Shown piece by piece: positions 18,547 to 26,124 of a stretch of DNA of 64,000 nucleotides. Origin of the DNA: Thermoanaerobacter wiegelii Rt8.B1 (GTDB lineage: Bacteria; Bacillota; Thermoanaerobacteria; Thermoanaerobacterales; Thermoanaerobacteraceae). The notes beneath the pieces are model-generated. The model did not search any database and had not been told where the DNA came from. It saw only the letters and a list, made by a program, of their open reading frames with translations. Position numbers and translations under genes: made by a program. The stretch is from contig NC_015958.1 of assembly GCF_000147695.2 (NCBI RefSeq), forward strand, positions 1,914,001-1,978,000. The letters run 5' to 3'. Numbering within the stretch: the stretch's first letter is position 1; every line of letters begins with the position of its first letter.

Positions 18547-19204
18547 GTGCGCCCGGCATGGGCGATAGCTAGGCGGTGAAAGTCCGCTGTGGGCTTGGTA
18601 GTGGGAACCACTAGCCGAGAGCAAGGGTGTCCATCGTGAGGTGGAATCTGAAGGAAGCTTAAGGCAAAATCTCGGTCTGATGAACAAGAACCAGATAAGA
18701 GGCTGAATTGGGATGGATGAGTTTGCACATCAAAACAAAGTCCAACACTACCCGAATCCCATACAGTAAATCTGGCAGATATATGAGATGAAAGCAATCG
18801 TTCTTACCCGGGGAGGTCTCAAGGATAAGTCATGGAAGTAAAATATGAAGTGACAACCCATACAGTGATGTATGGCTGAACCTTGAGAAGTCAGCAGAGG
18901 TCATAGTACTTATCTAGACATGAATAGATAAGGAAGGACTGAACATTAGGAGGTTTCGGAAATCTTATGAACTCGAGAGATATGCGAAGACTGCAGACAA
19001 CTCAACAAAGAGGCTATCCGTTGGATAGAGAAAGGGAATTTCAAAAGACAACGGAAGTGCATAGTATATCATCGGCGTCAAGGGATGGAAGAAATGATGT
19101 ACTAAGAATTGTACATAATTCCTAATGAACCGCCGTATACCGAACGGTACGTACGGTGGTGTGAGAGGACGCTGAATAAAATAATTATTCAGCTCCTACT
19201 CGAT
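18547..19204 (+). mobile_element. Group II intron, ORF-reduced
   Basis: 658 bp. The 5' end GTGCGCCCGGCATGGGCG fits the GUGYG start, followed by domain I features (GGCGGTGAAAGTCCGCTGTG, then CAAGGGTGTCCATCGTGAGG). Near the 3' end a domain V-like hairpin lies at about 19127-19167 (ACCGCCGTATACCG, then ACGTACGGTGGTGTG). A domain VI-like stem follows, GCTGAATAAAATAATTATTC leading to CTCCTACTCGAT. The reverse-transcriptase frame is reduced to 52 codons, so it cannot move on its own. It lies 8 bp past a terminator stem, inside repeat element B. Confidence 0.88.
18967..19125 (+). pseudogene. Residual N-terminus of the group II intron-encoded protein
   Basis: A 52-codon frame with a good TAGGAGG ribosome site. 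It starts MNSRDMRRLQTTQQRGYPLD, like the first residues of LtrA-type maturases/reverse transcriptases, which normally exceed 400 residues. It then runs straight into intron domain V. The reverse-transcriptase, maturase and endonuclease domains are absent. Confidence 0.7.
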
Positions 19205-19459
19205 TGACAAAGTTAAAAAATATTCAAAGGAGATATTTTGCATCGTCACTCCGATGTTCCAAAGCGACAAAACTAAACTCGACCTTCGGGTTCCGGCAGG
19301 GTACCGGGCACATTCGACATCCTTGTCTTAGTGCCCGCCTCCGCCATCCGTGGCTACGGCCCTGCCTCCACCCTTGGTCTCGCTAAGTTTTGTTGCCGCT
19401 TTGTCACAAGTCGTTCATTATGCAAAATATCTCCTTTACGAAAGTTTGTCTACAGTCTG

Positions 19460-19482
19460 AGCCCAACCGCTGTGGTTGAGCT
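19460..19482 (-). repeat. Second copy of the terminator stem (right flank of element B)
   Basis: AGCCCAACCGC pairs with the same GTGGTTGAGCT arm as at 18516. It lies 10 bp after the stop codon of the last operon gene. On the minus strand it is followed by the element end, not by T residues. Confidence 0.65.
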
Positions 19483-19491
19483 CTTTTGTTC

Positions 19492-20421
19492 CTATTTTAC
19501 AAACTGACTTAAATGGTTTAATCCTAAAAGAAGCCCTTCTTTTACTTTTTCTTCACTGCCTTCATATAGAGGGTCTTCATGTTCTATGCTTATTACCCCA
19601 TCATATCCATTGTCTTTTAGCGCCTTTATAAACTTGCCCCAATCTACATTTCCCATACCTGGCATTCGGTATCTCCAGTATCCAAATTCGCCATGCGTTC
19701 CTGTGTAAAGCTGTCTGTTGAAAACTCCATATCGCTTAAATTTATCCTCAAACACTTCTGTGTCTTTTGCGTGTACATGAAATATTCTATCTTTAAACTC
19801 TGGTATCACATCTATATAGTCTATAAACTGCCAAACAAGATGGGAAGGGTCAAGATTTAAACCAAAGTTTTTAGAAGGTATCCTTCTAAACATCTCCTCC
19901 CAAAGCTCTGGTGTAAAAGATATGGTTCCTGGAAGGCCAGGTACCTGCCATCCTTCCATAGGGCAATTTTCGATTATAATTTTTATTCCTTTGTCTTCCG
20001 CATAGCTTATTATATCAGTAAAGACTCTTTCAAATTCATCAAAATTGTCTTTTATGCTCTTTTCAATGTTTCTTCCTACAAAAGTTCCCACCATGTCAGT
20101 CCCAAGCATTTTAGCTGCATCAATGCACTTTTTTAAGTGATTGTTTATAAACTTTCTCTTTTCTGGGTCTCTGTCAAGGTTGTTGTCATAATATGCAAGA
20201 GATGAAATTGTGAGCCCGTACTCCTTAAAATATTTTTTTATTTCTTCCGCCTCTTCAGGTGTGAGATTTTCTACATCTATGTCACTGGCAGAATAATCCC
20301 TCGTATTGTCTTTAGGCCAGCAGGCAATTTCCAGTGATTTAAACCCATTTTCACTTGCCCACTTAGCTTTTTCTTTAAGAGGCATATTCCCAAGACATAC
20401 TGTTAAAAATCCTAAATACAT
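19492..20421 (-). CDS. Sugar phosphate isomerase/epimerase-like TIM-barrel protein (309 aa)
   Basis: Xylose-isomerase-like/AP-endonuclease-2 superfamily. Signs are FKSLEIACWP near the start, IIIENCPMEGWQVPG, FGLNLDPSHLVWQ, IFHVHAKDTE and a late ISIEHEDPLYEG. The E, D/H, H and E residues in these strands form the usual metal site. The start ATG is coupled to the stop codon of the preceding gene (TAGATG), with GAGGAGG upstream. It is last in the LacI-led operon. In levoglucosan-type pathways such proteins act on 3-keto-sugars; here that role is inferred only from context. Confidence 0.82.
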   Translation of the reverse strand: MYLGFLTVCLGNMPLKEKAKWASENGFKSLEIACWPKDNTRDYSASDIDVENLTPEEAEEIKKYFKEYGLTISSLAYYDNNLDRDPEKRKFINNHLKKCIDAAKMLGTDMVGTFVGRNIEKSIKDNFDEFERVFTDIISYAEDKGIKIIIENCPMEGWQVPGLPGTISFTPELWEEMFRRIPSKNFGLNLDPSHLVWQFIDYIDVIPEFKDRIFHVHAKDTEVFEDKFKRYGVFNRQLYTGTHGEFGYWRYRMPGMGNVDWGKFIKALKDNGYDGVISIEHEDPLYEGSEEKVKEGLLLGLNHLSQFVK

Positions 20422-21171
20422 CTACATTTCCTCCTCTAAAATCTTTTTTAAATTTTCAAAACTAATTTTCACACTTTCAATTGGAGGTCTTTTACACACA
20501 TCCTGTTCAACAATTAGCCATTTAACTCCATTTTCTTTTGCAATTTTTATTACTTCTTTAAAATTGATAATTCCATTTCCTATTTCAGTAAAAGACCTGT
20601 CCTTTTTATCCATGTCTTTTAAGTGAATTAAAGGTAGTCTATTGGAGAATTTTTTAAGATATTCTAACGGGTCAACTCCCGCATATGTAACCCAATACGC
20701 ATCGATTTCAGCTTTTACAAGGTCTTTATCTGTAGTTTTGTAAAGTATATCAAGTCCATATTCTCCATCGTATATTTCAAATTCGTGATTGTGGTTGTGA
20801 TAGCAAAACTCAAGTCCCTTTTCCCTACACTTTTCACCTATTCTATTAAACAACTTTGCTGTTTCAATGTAATCCTCTCTTGACTTGTACTCATTCCATG
20901 GACAGACGATGTATTTATTGCCTATTTCGAGGTTATAATCTATCACTTCCTCAAGATTGTTTTTCAATAAATCTATTCCTACATGACTACCAGCAGCTTT
21001 TAATCCTAATTTATCAAGCGTTTTTCTTAATTCTGATGCTTTTAAACCGCCATATCCTGCAAACTCCACTCCTTCGTATCCTATTTCCGCAACCTTTTCA
21101 AGAGTACCTGTAAAATCTTTTTGTGTCTTCTCTCTCAAAGTGTAAAGTTGAAGTGCTATAGGTATACTCAT
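20422..21171 (-). CDS. Sugar phosphate isomerase/epimerase-like TIM-barrel protein (249 aa)
   Basis: Second member of the same superfamily as the gene downstream but clearly different. It starts IPIALQLYTLREKTQKD and has GYEGVEFAGYGG, FCYHNHNHEFE, AEIDAYWVTYAGVDPLEYL, LIHLKDMDK and a final LIVEQD. The E/D/H/E metal-site residues are in place. The YTLRE and HNHNHEF motifs are common in family members that act on keto-sugars or inosose-like compounds. It sits between a Gfo/Idh/MocA dehydrogenase gene and the other isomerase-like gene, 16 bp after the former. Confidence 0.82.
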   Translation of the reverse strand: MSIPIALQLYTLREKTQKDFTGTLEKVAEIGYEGVEFAGYGGLKASELRKTLDKLGLKAAGSHVGIDLLKNNLEEVIDYNLEIGNKYIVCPWNEYKSREDYIETAKLFNRIGEKCREKGLEFCYHNHNHEFEIYDGEYGLDILYKTTDKDLVKAEIDAYWVTYAGVDPLEYLKKFSNRLPLIHLKDMDKKDRSFTEIGNGIINFKEVIKIAKENGVKWLIVEQDVCKRPPIESVKISFENLKKILEEEM

Positions 21172-21187
21172 TTTAATTTTTCCCCCT

Positions 21188-22237
21188 TTAACCTAAAACT
21201 ATTTCCTTACCTTTTTCAGCTGATTCATAGGCACCGTCTATTATTTCCATGAGTTTTGCCCCTTCTTCAGCAGAAGCCAGAGGCTCTTTGTCATTTTTTA
21301 TACAGTCAACAAAATGTTCAAATTCATTTAAAGGCGATTTTGGATAATTGGTGTCGGGAACTATGTCAATCAATGTATCAACAATTTCCGAAAATACTTT
21401 AAGCTGTCCGTTTTTAAACCATATGCCACCTTTATCACCTAAAATTTCATAGTAATTGTAATCTCCCTCAATGTTGGAAGCCCAGCTGAATTCAAAGTCA
21501 ATTGTGGCACCATTTTTAAGCCTTACAAAGCCTACTGCCATATCCTCCACATCGTAAATTCCATCCCCGCTTTTTGCATAATTCCAGCTGTTTAAACTAT
21601 TGCTATTTGAAAACTTAGAATAAGTAGCTGCTGACACAGATTGAGCTTTAGGGTATCCCATGAAATACAAGACTAAGTCTAAAAAATGTACACCTAAATC
21701 AATTAATGGGCCTCCCCCAGATAATTTCTTATTGGTAAACCATCCGCCCTTTCCAGGAATGCCTCTCCTTCTCCTCCAGCCACTTTTTACATGGTATATT
21801 TCGCCTATATACCCTTCCTCTATATATCTTTTTACAAAGAAAGATTCATCTGTAAACCTATTATTTAGTCCAACCATAAACTTCCTTTTGTATTTATTTT
21901 TTGATTCAATGACCTCATAAGCTTCTTTTGCGTTTAGAGTTATAGGTTTTTCACAATGCACATGAATTCCATTTTCCATCGCTTTTATAGAAATAGGCGC
22001 ATGTAAATAATTAGGAGTACATACGCTTATTAAGTCTGGTTTTTCTCTTTCAAACATTTCTTCATAATCTGCATAAACGTGAGGTATATTGTACTTTTCC
22101 GCTAATCTTTTTGCAGCCTCTATATCCGGATCAGATATGGCTACAATTTCAACATCTTCTACTTTTGAATAACCGTTTAAGTGTTTGTAATCAGCAACTG
22201 ACCCTGCACCAACACATGCATATTTAAGTTTTTCCAT
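21188..22237 (-). CDS. Gfo/Idh/MocA family oxidoreductase (349 aa)
   Basis: An NAD(P)-binding Rossmann domain (ACVGAGSVADYKHLNGYSKV) is followed by the signature CEKPITLNAKEAYEVIE (EKP with the catalytic Lys) and GGPLIDLGVHFLDLVLYFMG, whose D and H are the substrate-side residues. Family members oxidise or reduce a sugar hydroxyl, often at C3, with tightly bound NAD. The start follows GGAGG. It is 15 bp from its paralogue upstream and in the same LacI-led operon, suggesting one enzyme oxidises and the other reduces. Confidence 0.88.
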   Translation of the reverse strand: MEKLKYACVGAGSVADYKHLNGYSKVEDVEIVAISDPDIEAAKRLAEKYNIPHVYADYEEMFEREKPDLISVCTPNYLHAPISIKAMENGIHVHCEKPITLNAKEAYEVIESKNKYKRKFMVGLNNRFTDESFFVKRYIEEGYIGEIYHVKSGWRRRRGIPGKGGWFTNKKLSGGGPLIDLGVHFLDLVLYFMGYPKAQSVSAATYSKFSNSNSLNSWNYAKSGDGIYDVEDMAVGFVRLKNGATIDFEFSWASNIEGDYNYYEILGDKGGIWFKNGQLKVFSEIVDTLIDIVPDTNYPKSPLNEFEHFVDCIKNDKEPLASAEEGAKLMEIIDGAYESAEKGKEIVLG

Positions 22238-22251
22238 ACAAAAGCCTCCAT

Positions 22252-23340
22252 TTACCTGTTAAAATATACTGGTTCTCCTGTTTTCGCAGATATATAAATA
22301 GCCTCTAGTATCTCAGTTACTACAAGAGCTTCTTCTGGCTTTACAACCGGCTCTGTATCGTTTATGATGCAATCAATCCAAGCTTTTGCTTCTAAAAATC
22401 CTGGGTCATCTGATTTACCTTCATAGAAATCTACTCCACCTACATCAGTAGAAACTTTAGTTGTATAAAGTCTTCCAAATTTCTCTCCATTTATGCGAAG
22501 TCCATCTCTCATGTCAGCTCCGCCTTCTGTTCCACACAAAGTGGTCATAGCCTCGCCAACCTCTAAAGTATTCAAAGCCCAACTGGACTCTAATATAATG
22601 GTAGCCCCATTCTCCATTACTATAAATCCAAAAGCTGAATCTTCAACTGTGAACTTTTCAGGGTCCCATGGCCCCCAAGCATTCGCAGCATTTGCTCTTT
22701 TGCCTAATTTATAGTAGGCGCTTCCCATTACAACTTTAGGCTTATAGTTATTCATCATCCACAATGTCAAATCAAGGGCATGTGTTCCTATATCGATTAA
22801 AGGCCCACCGCCTTGCTCTTCTTCATTCAAGAAAACACCCCATGTAGGTACCGCGCGGCGACGTATAGCATGAGCCTTAGCAAAATATATTTCCCCTAGT
22901 TCACCATTTTGACAAACTTTATGTAAATATTGAGAATCTGGTCTAAAGCGATTTTGATACCCTATAGTGAGTTTCTTACCTGTTTTCTTATATGCTTCCA
23001 CCATTCTTCTGGCATCTGCAGCAGTCTTAGCCATAGGCTTCTCACACATTACATGTTTTCCTGCATAAAGAGCATCAACAGTTATGTCTGCATGAGACTT
23101 GTTGGGAGTGCAAACATGAACCACATCTATCGTTTTATCTTCAAGAAGTTTTTTGTAATCCGTATATACTTTCGCGTCTTTTGTTCCATATTCTTTTGCC
23201 GCTTTTTGAGCCCTCTCTTCTATGATGTCACAAAAGGCCACCATTTCAACATTGTCTAGTTTTGTCAAAGAGGGCATGTGTTTGCCAAAAGCAATTCCTC
23301 CACAACCTATAATTCCTACTCTAAGTTTTTCTTTTACCAT
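22252..23340 (-). CDS. Gfo/Idh/MocA family oxidoreductase (362 aa)
   Basis: Full-length family member. The Rossmann motif is GIIGCGGIAFGKHMPSLTKL, then VVHVCTPNKSHADITVDAL, the catalytic CEKPMAKTAADARR, and GGGPLIDIGTHALDLTLWMM. It is the first structural gene after the LacI regulator, with a GGGGAGGAATTTTT ribosome region. It resembles sugar dehydrogenases such as levoglucosan or 1,5-anhydro-sugar dehydrogenases in general form, but family members cannot be told apart reliably by eye. Confidence 0.88.
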   Translation of the reverse strand: MVKEKLRVGIIGCGGIAFGKHMPSLTKLDNVEMVAFCDIIEERAQKAAKEYGTKDAKVYTDYKKLLEDKTIDVVHVCTPNKSHADITVDALYAGKHVMCEKPMAKTAADARRMVEAYKKTGKKLTIGYQNRFRPDSQYLHKVCQNGELGEIYFAKAHAIRRRAVPTWGVFLNEEEQGGGPLIDIGTHALDLTLWMMNNYKPKVVMGSAYYKLGKRANAANAWGPWDPEKFTVEDSAFGFIVMENGATIILESSWALNTLEVGEAMTTLCGTEGGADMRDGLRINGEKFGRLYTTKVSTDVGGVDFYEGKSDDPGFLEAKAWIDCIINDTEPVVKPEEALVVTEILEAIYISAKTGEPVYFNR

Positions 23341-23397
23341 AAAAATTCCTCCCCTAATTATATTTAAATTTGTATTTTTAAGACAAAACTTTATTCT

Positions 23398-24390
23398 TTA
23401 TTTTACTGTCGACTCTCTTATTATTAGCTCATGCTCTAAAAAAATCCTCTGTGGTTCTTCTAATTTGCCACTCATGTGTTTTATCAGTAGTTCCATAGCA
23501 ACACACCCTAAATCGTATTTTGGCTGTGAAATAGTTGTAAGCATAGGGTCATACATAGAAGCAAAGCTTATATCATCAAAGCCTACAACCGCTATATCCT
23601 CAGGGACTTTAAGCCCTTCTTCCTTTATCGTTCTTATAGCTCCAATAGCCATGATGTCAGAGATTGCAAATATAGCAGTAGGCCTTTCTTCCATCGCCAA
23701 AAGCTGTTTCGCTGCTCTTACTCCGCTTTTAAAGCTGTAATCTCCGTATTTTATAAGCTTTTCGTCAAATTCTATCCCTGAATCTTCAAGAGCTTTTTTA
23801 TAACCCGCTTCCCTCTGCTTTGTAGATACAAAGTTATTTTCACAGCTTATCATTCCTATTCTTTTATGTCCCAAACTTATCAAGTGCTTCACCGCTTTGT
23901 AAGCTGCAGAAAAGTTGTCTATAGATACATATGAAACGCCAGCTCCTTCTATGTATTCACAACACTGAACGACAGGATAATTTTGGCCTATCAATGTCAA
24001 TTCTTCTTTTCCCATCACAGGCGCCATAAAAATAACGCCATCCGCTAATCTGTTTTTTAAAATTTCAAGATATACTTTTTCTCTGTTAATATCAGAATCA
24101 GTATTGCAAAGCATTACATTGTAACCATTTTTATGGGCTACATCTTCTATTCCTTTTACAACCCTTGCATAAAAAGGATTTGAGACATTAGGCATCAAAG
24201 CCAATATCATTTTCGTTTCAGAACGTCTTAAATTTCTTCCAAGGAGATTTGGATGATAATTTAATTCTTTTATCGCTTTTAATACTCTTTCCTTTGTTTC
24301 TTCAGACACCGAGTCACTGCCATTTAAAACTCTTGATACTGTTGCAACAGAGACTCCCGCTCTTTTAGCAACTTCTCTAATATTAGCCAT
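23398..24390 (-). CDS. LacI family transcriptional repressor
   Basis: 330 residues. The classic LacI helix-turn-helix is at the N-terminus (NIREVAKRAGVSVATVSRVL) with the hinge-helix NPNLLGRNLRR-type region. It is followed by a periplasmic-binding-protein-like sugar sensor with DGVIFMAPVMG, SLGHKRIGMIS, PTAIFAISD and VVGFDDISFASMYDPMLTTI. It leads the operon of two dehydrogenases and two isomerase-like genes. Two near-identical palindromes upstream at 24403 and 24459 look like its own operators, so autoregulation of the whole operon is likely. Confidence 0.94.
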   Translation of the reverse strand: MANIREVAKRAGVSVATVSRVLNGSDSVSEETKERVLKAIKELNYHPNLLGRNLRRSETKMILALMPNVSNPFYARVVKGIEDVAHKNGYNVMLCNTDSDINREKVYLEILKNRLADGVIFMAPVMGKEELTLIGQNYPVVQCCEYIEGAGVSYVSIDNFSAAYKAVKHLISLGHKRIGMISCENNFVSTKQREAGYKKALEDSGIEFDEKLIKYGDYSFKSGVRAAKQLLAMEERPTAIFAISDIMAIGAIRTIKEEGLKVPEDIAVVGFDDISFASMYDPMLTTISQPKYDLGCVAMELLIKHMSGKLEEPQRIFLEHELIIRESTVK

Positions 24391-24402
24391 TGTAACCTCC
24401 TG

Positions 24403-24416
24403 TGTAACAGATTACA
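24403..24416. promoter_or_regulatory. LacI-type operator O1
   Basis: TGTAACAGATTACA, a 14-bp near-palindrome 13 bp before the repressor's ATG. It matches the second site at 24459 in all but two central bases. Confidence 0.75.
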
Positions 24417-24458
24417 TAATATTTTTCATTGATTTTCAGAGACATAGCTAATAAAATG

Positions 24459-24472
24459 TGTAACGCATTACA
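24459..24472. promoter_or_regulatory. LacI-type operator O2
   Basis: TGTAACGCATTACA, with centres 56 bp from O1. The shared form TGTAA-N4-TTACA with a central CG-like step is typical for LacI-family operators. A TATTAT -10-like box on the minus strand lies between the two sites. Confidence 0.75.
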
Positions 24473-24562
24473 TTTACTATTATACCTCTAAATTAAAAAA
24501 AATCAATAGCAACAAATAAATTTTCATACTTTTATTTTAAATTTTGTTTTTTTATTTAAAAA

Positions 24563-24580
24563 AGACTGCCGAAGCAGTCT
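24563..24580 (-). terminator. Terminator of the hicAB-like operon
   Basis: On the minus strand AGACTGC-TTCG-GCAGTCT is followed by TTTTTTAAATAAAAAAAC. A stable TTCG-loop hairpin ends 44 bp after the toxin stop codon. Confidence 0.85.
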
Positions 24581-24623
24581 AACAAAATAAAAAGCATCGA
24601 AGTAAAAATACTGTACCTCGATA

Positions 24624-24842
24624 CTATATTTTGCTGTTAAAATATTCTTCTGAAACTTGAAGCTGATTTTTTAAAATCTCTTTCCATAAATATTTTGGAA
24701 TTTCACCACTTCCCATTGAAACTTTTGTCCGTCTAACATTGCCATTTTTATCACGTTTAACGTAGAAATAATGATCCGTTTGTTTATATAACTCCCAACC
24801 GTCTCTTTCACAAAAACGCTTTAATTCTCTCCACGTTGGCAT
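24624..24842 (-). CDS. HicA-like toxin (predicted mRNA interferase)
   Basis: 72 residues. WRELKRFCERDGWELYKQT, then DHYFYVKRDKNGN, fits the small double-stranded RNA-binding fold of HicA, with the likely catalytic His in DHYFY. HicA toxins cut mRNA and are held by HicB-type antitoxins. The start overlaps the antitoxin gene by 22 bp, so the two are translationally coupled. The usual GSHH motif is altered to TDHY, making this a divergent member. Confidence 0.75.
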   Translation of the reverse strand: MPTWRELKRFCERDGWELYKQTDHYFYVKRDKNGNVRRTKVSMGSGEIPKYLWKEILKNQLQVSEEYFNSKI

Positions 24843-25246
24843 TTTATTAGTTTTTTTACTCCTTCATGACTATCTTGTAATAAGACATTTAAAATATATG
24901 GTAAATGTTTTTTACGGTTAGGAGCTGAATACCAATATTGAAAGTCGTTATAAAAATCTTCTGCATATTCAATTAAATCATTTACTAAACGATTTAAAGC
25001 TTCTTCTTCGTTTTTTCCATTAGCAACAATATCAATTTCGTTTAATGAAATTGTTACACTCCCATCCTCTTCTTTAAAAATATTTGCTGTAAATGTATAT
25101 ACTTTTAACATTTCTTTTGCCATTTCTAAGTTTGAAACAAAAATATAATCTTTTGTGCGCTTAATAATTTTTGGCTTTTCACGAATGACCGAATTGATAA
25201 AATCACTCCATTCATTTCGAGCATCTGTTGCATTCACTGTAAACAT
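24821..25246 (-). CDS. Chimeric antitoxin: Phd/YefM-like N-terminus with HicB-like C-terminus
   Basis: About 141 residues from the ATG at 25246 (10 bases after AAGGGGG); the ATG at 25255 is too close to the site. Residues 1-45 (FTVNATDARNEWSDFINSV, then KIIKRTKDYIFVSNLEMAKEML) follow the Phd/YefM DNA-binding antitoxin pattern. The rest (FTANIFKEEDGSVTISLNEI, then EEALNRLVNDLIEYAEDF) follows the HicB partial RNase-H-like pattern. It precedes and overlaps a HicA-like toxin. A strong palindrome covers its -35 box, as expected for autorepression. Confidence 0.75.
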   Translation of the reverse strand: MFTVNATDARNEWSDFINSVIREKPKIIKRTKDYIFVSNLEMAKEMLKVYTFTANIFKEEDGSVTISLNEIDIVANGKNEEEALNRLVNDLIEYAEDFYNDFQYWYSAPNRKKHLPYILNVLLQDSHEGVKKLIKCQRGEN

Positions 25247-25273
25247 TTCATTCATTCCCCCTTTTTCACCTCC

Positions 25274-25302
25274 ATTATATCATATTATGTGCAATATGTA
25301 CA
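25274..25302 (-). promoter_or_regulatory. Promoter of the toxin-antitoxin operon
   Basis: On the minus strand -35 TGTACA (25297-25302) and -10 TATAAT (25274-25279) are separated by 17 bp. The -35 box lies inside the palindrome at 25291-25317. Confidence 0.75.
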
Positions 25303-25317
25303 GTATGTACATATTGC
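25291..25317. promoter_or_regulatory. 27-bp palindromic operator of the toxin-antitoxin operon
   Basis: GCAATATGTACA and TGTACATATTGC are perfect 12-bp inverted arms around GTA. It overlaps the -35 box, about 45 bp before the antitoxin start. This is the probable binding site of the antitoxin's Phd-like domain. Confidence 0.85.
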
Positions 25318-25367
25318 TAAGTTTTTATACAAAACAAATTTATTCCGCCTCTTTGTGAACCGAAAAA

Positions 25368-25388
25368 GCTCAACCTTATCGGTTGAGC
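25368..25388 (-). terminator. Terminator of the two small-protein genes at 25396-26030
   Basis: GCTCAACC paired with GGTTGAGC around TTATC; on the minus strand TTTTTCGG follows. It starts 8 bp after the stop codon. Confidence 0.8.
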
Positions 25389-25395
25389 AAAACTA

Positions 25396-25734
25396 TCATT
25401 CTAATGTTTTTATCTGCTCTTCAAGAGCTTGTATCTTATTTTTAAGGTATTCTAATTGCTGTAGTGCTTGTTGTTTTTGTTGCATCATCTCTTCTTTTTG
25501 ACTGCCTTGCTGCCTTAATTCTTCCATCTTACTTTTAACTGTTTCAACTATTTTTTGTTTGCTATTGTCAAAAAATTCCATAGCTCTATTAACAGCATCT
25601 TGCATCTCTTCTATGCTCTTTTCTATTGATGGTTTCATATTTTCTTTTGCTTTTGGGTAGAGCATTAAACTTAAAGCTGCTGCTCCAATCCCCCAGTAAA
25701 GCTTTCTGGAGGAAAGAAATTTTAAAATACCCAT
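25396..25734 (-). CDS. Small membrane-anchored coiled-coil protein, function unknown
   Basis: About 112 residues from the ATG at 25734, which follows GGAGGAGAGAAGAAA; an in-frame ATG at 25764 is upstream of the ribosome site. One hydrophobic segment lies near the start (LYWGIGAAALSLMLYP). A charged amphipathic region and a C-terminal coiled coil rich in Q, E and K follow (QQLEYLKNKIQALEEQIKTL). The form resembles YtxH-like proteins of Firmicutes, but I do not recognise the family. It is the second gene of a pair with the one at 25803. Confidence 0.65.
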   Translation of the reverse strand: MGILKFLSSRKLYWGIGAAALSLMLYPKAKENMKPSIEKSIEEMQDAVNRAMEFFDNSKQKIVETVKSKMEELRQQGSQKEEMMQQKQQALQQLEYLKNKIQALEEQIKTLE

Positions 25735-25802
25735 TTTCTTCTCTCCTCCTCTCTTTTGTTCCATTAATATTTTGCCCTCAATTTTTTATATAATTTAATG
25801 TG

Positions 25803-26030
25803 TTATTTACCAAAAATCATAACTTTTGTTATCGCTTTATATAAATCCTTTGCATTATATTTTTCACTAATTTTAGAAAAATATTGTAAAAATTCTCCTA
25901 TTGTCTCTTGCCATAAATTTACTATTTCATTCTTTTTAGACGGGTCTTTTTTATATTCCTTAAAAGACAATTCCATCGCATATTTTAAGGCATCAACTGC
26001 CTTTTGAAATTCTTTTTTTATGTCATCCAT
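25803..26030 (-). CDS. Small helical protein of unknown function (75 aa)
   Basis: 75 residues, almost wholly predicted helix, beginning MDDIKKEFQKAVDALKYAME and containing two short amphipathic stretches. No membrane segment or motif is seen. The ATG follows GGAGGTAAATAATA. It precedes the coiled-coil membrane protein gene by 68 bp and ends with the same terminator, so they probably share a transcript. Confidence 0.65.
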   Translation of the reverse strand: MDDIKKEFQKAVDALKYAMELSFKEYKKDPSKKNEIVNLWQETIGEFLQYFSKISEKYNAKDLYKAITKVMIFGK

Positions 26031-26103
26031 TATTATTTACCTCCAAAAAAGTATAATCTAAAGATAATATATGAAAATTATCACGATAGTGCCACAAAAA
26101 AAG

Positions 26104-26123
26104 AAAAGGCTTTGTAGTCTTTT
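26104..26123 (-). terminator. Terminator-like stem with T tract (left flank of element C)
   Basis: AAAAGGCTTTGTAGTCTTTT folds on itself imperfectly; on the minus strand CTTTTTTTGTGG follows. It would end transcription coming from the AmmeMemoRadiSam genes. No second copy is found at the other side of element C. Confidence 0.45.
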
Positions 26124-26124
26124 T

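Larger units (their letters stand above)
18539..19459 (+). repeat. GC-rich foldback element, copy B (interrupted by a group II intron)
   Basis: Without the intron (18547-19204) this copy is 263 bp. The left end is CAGTTTGTTGACAAAG across the intron site; the right end read backwards starts CAGACTGTAGACAAACTTT, so the termini are inverted repeats. Subterminal GGAGATATTTTGCAT faces ATGCAAAATATCTCC, and AAAGCGACAAAACTAA faces a related strand at 19383-19410. The core contains GGGTACCGGGCAC and GTGCCCGCCTCCGCC. Terminator-stem copies flank it at 18516 and 19460. Confidence 0.85.

Noticed and set aside
18519-18797. 92-codon frame across the start of the group II intron
   Set aside because: It crosses the terminator stem and structured intron RNA; the protein has no family pattern.
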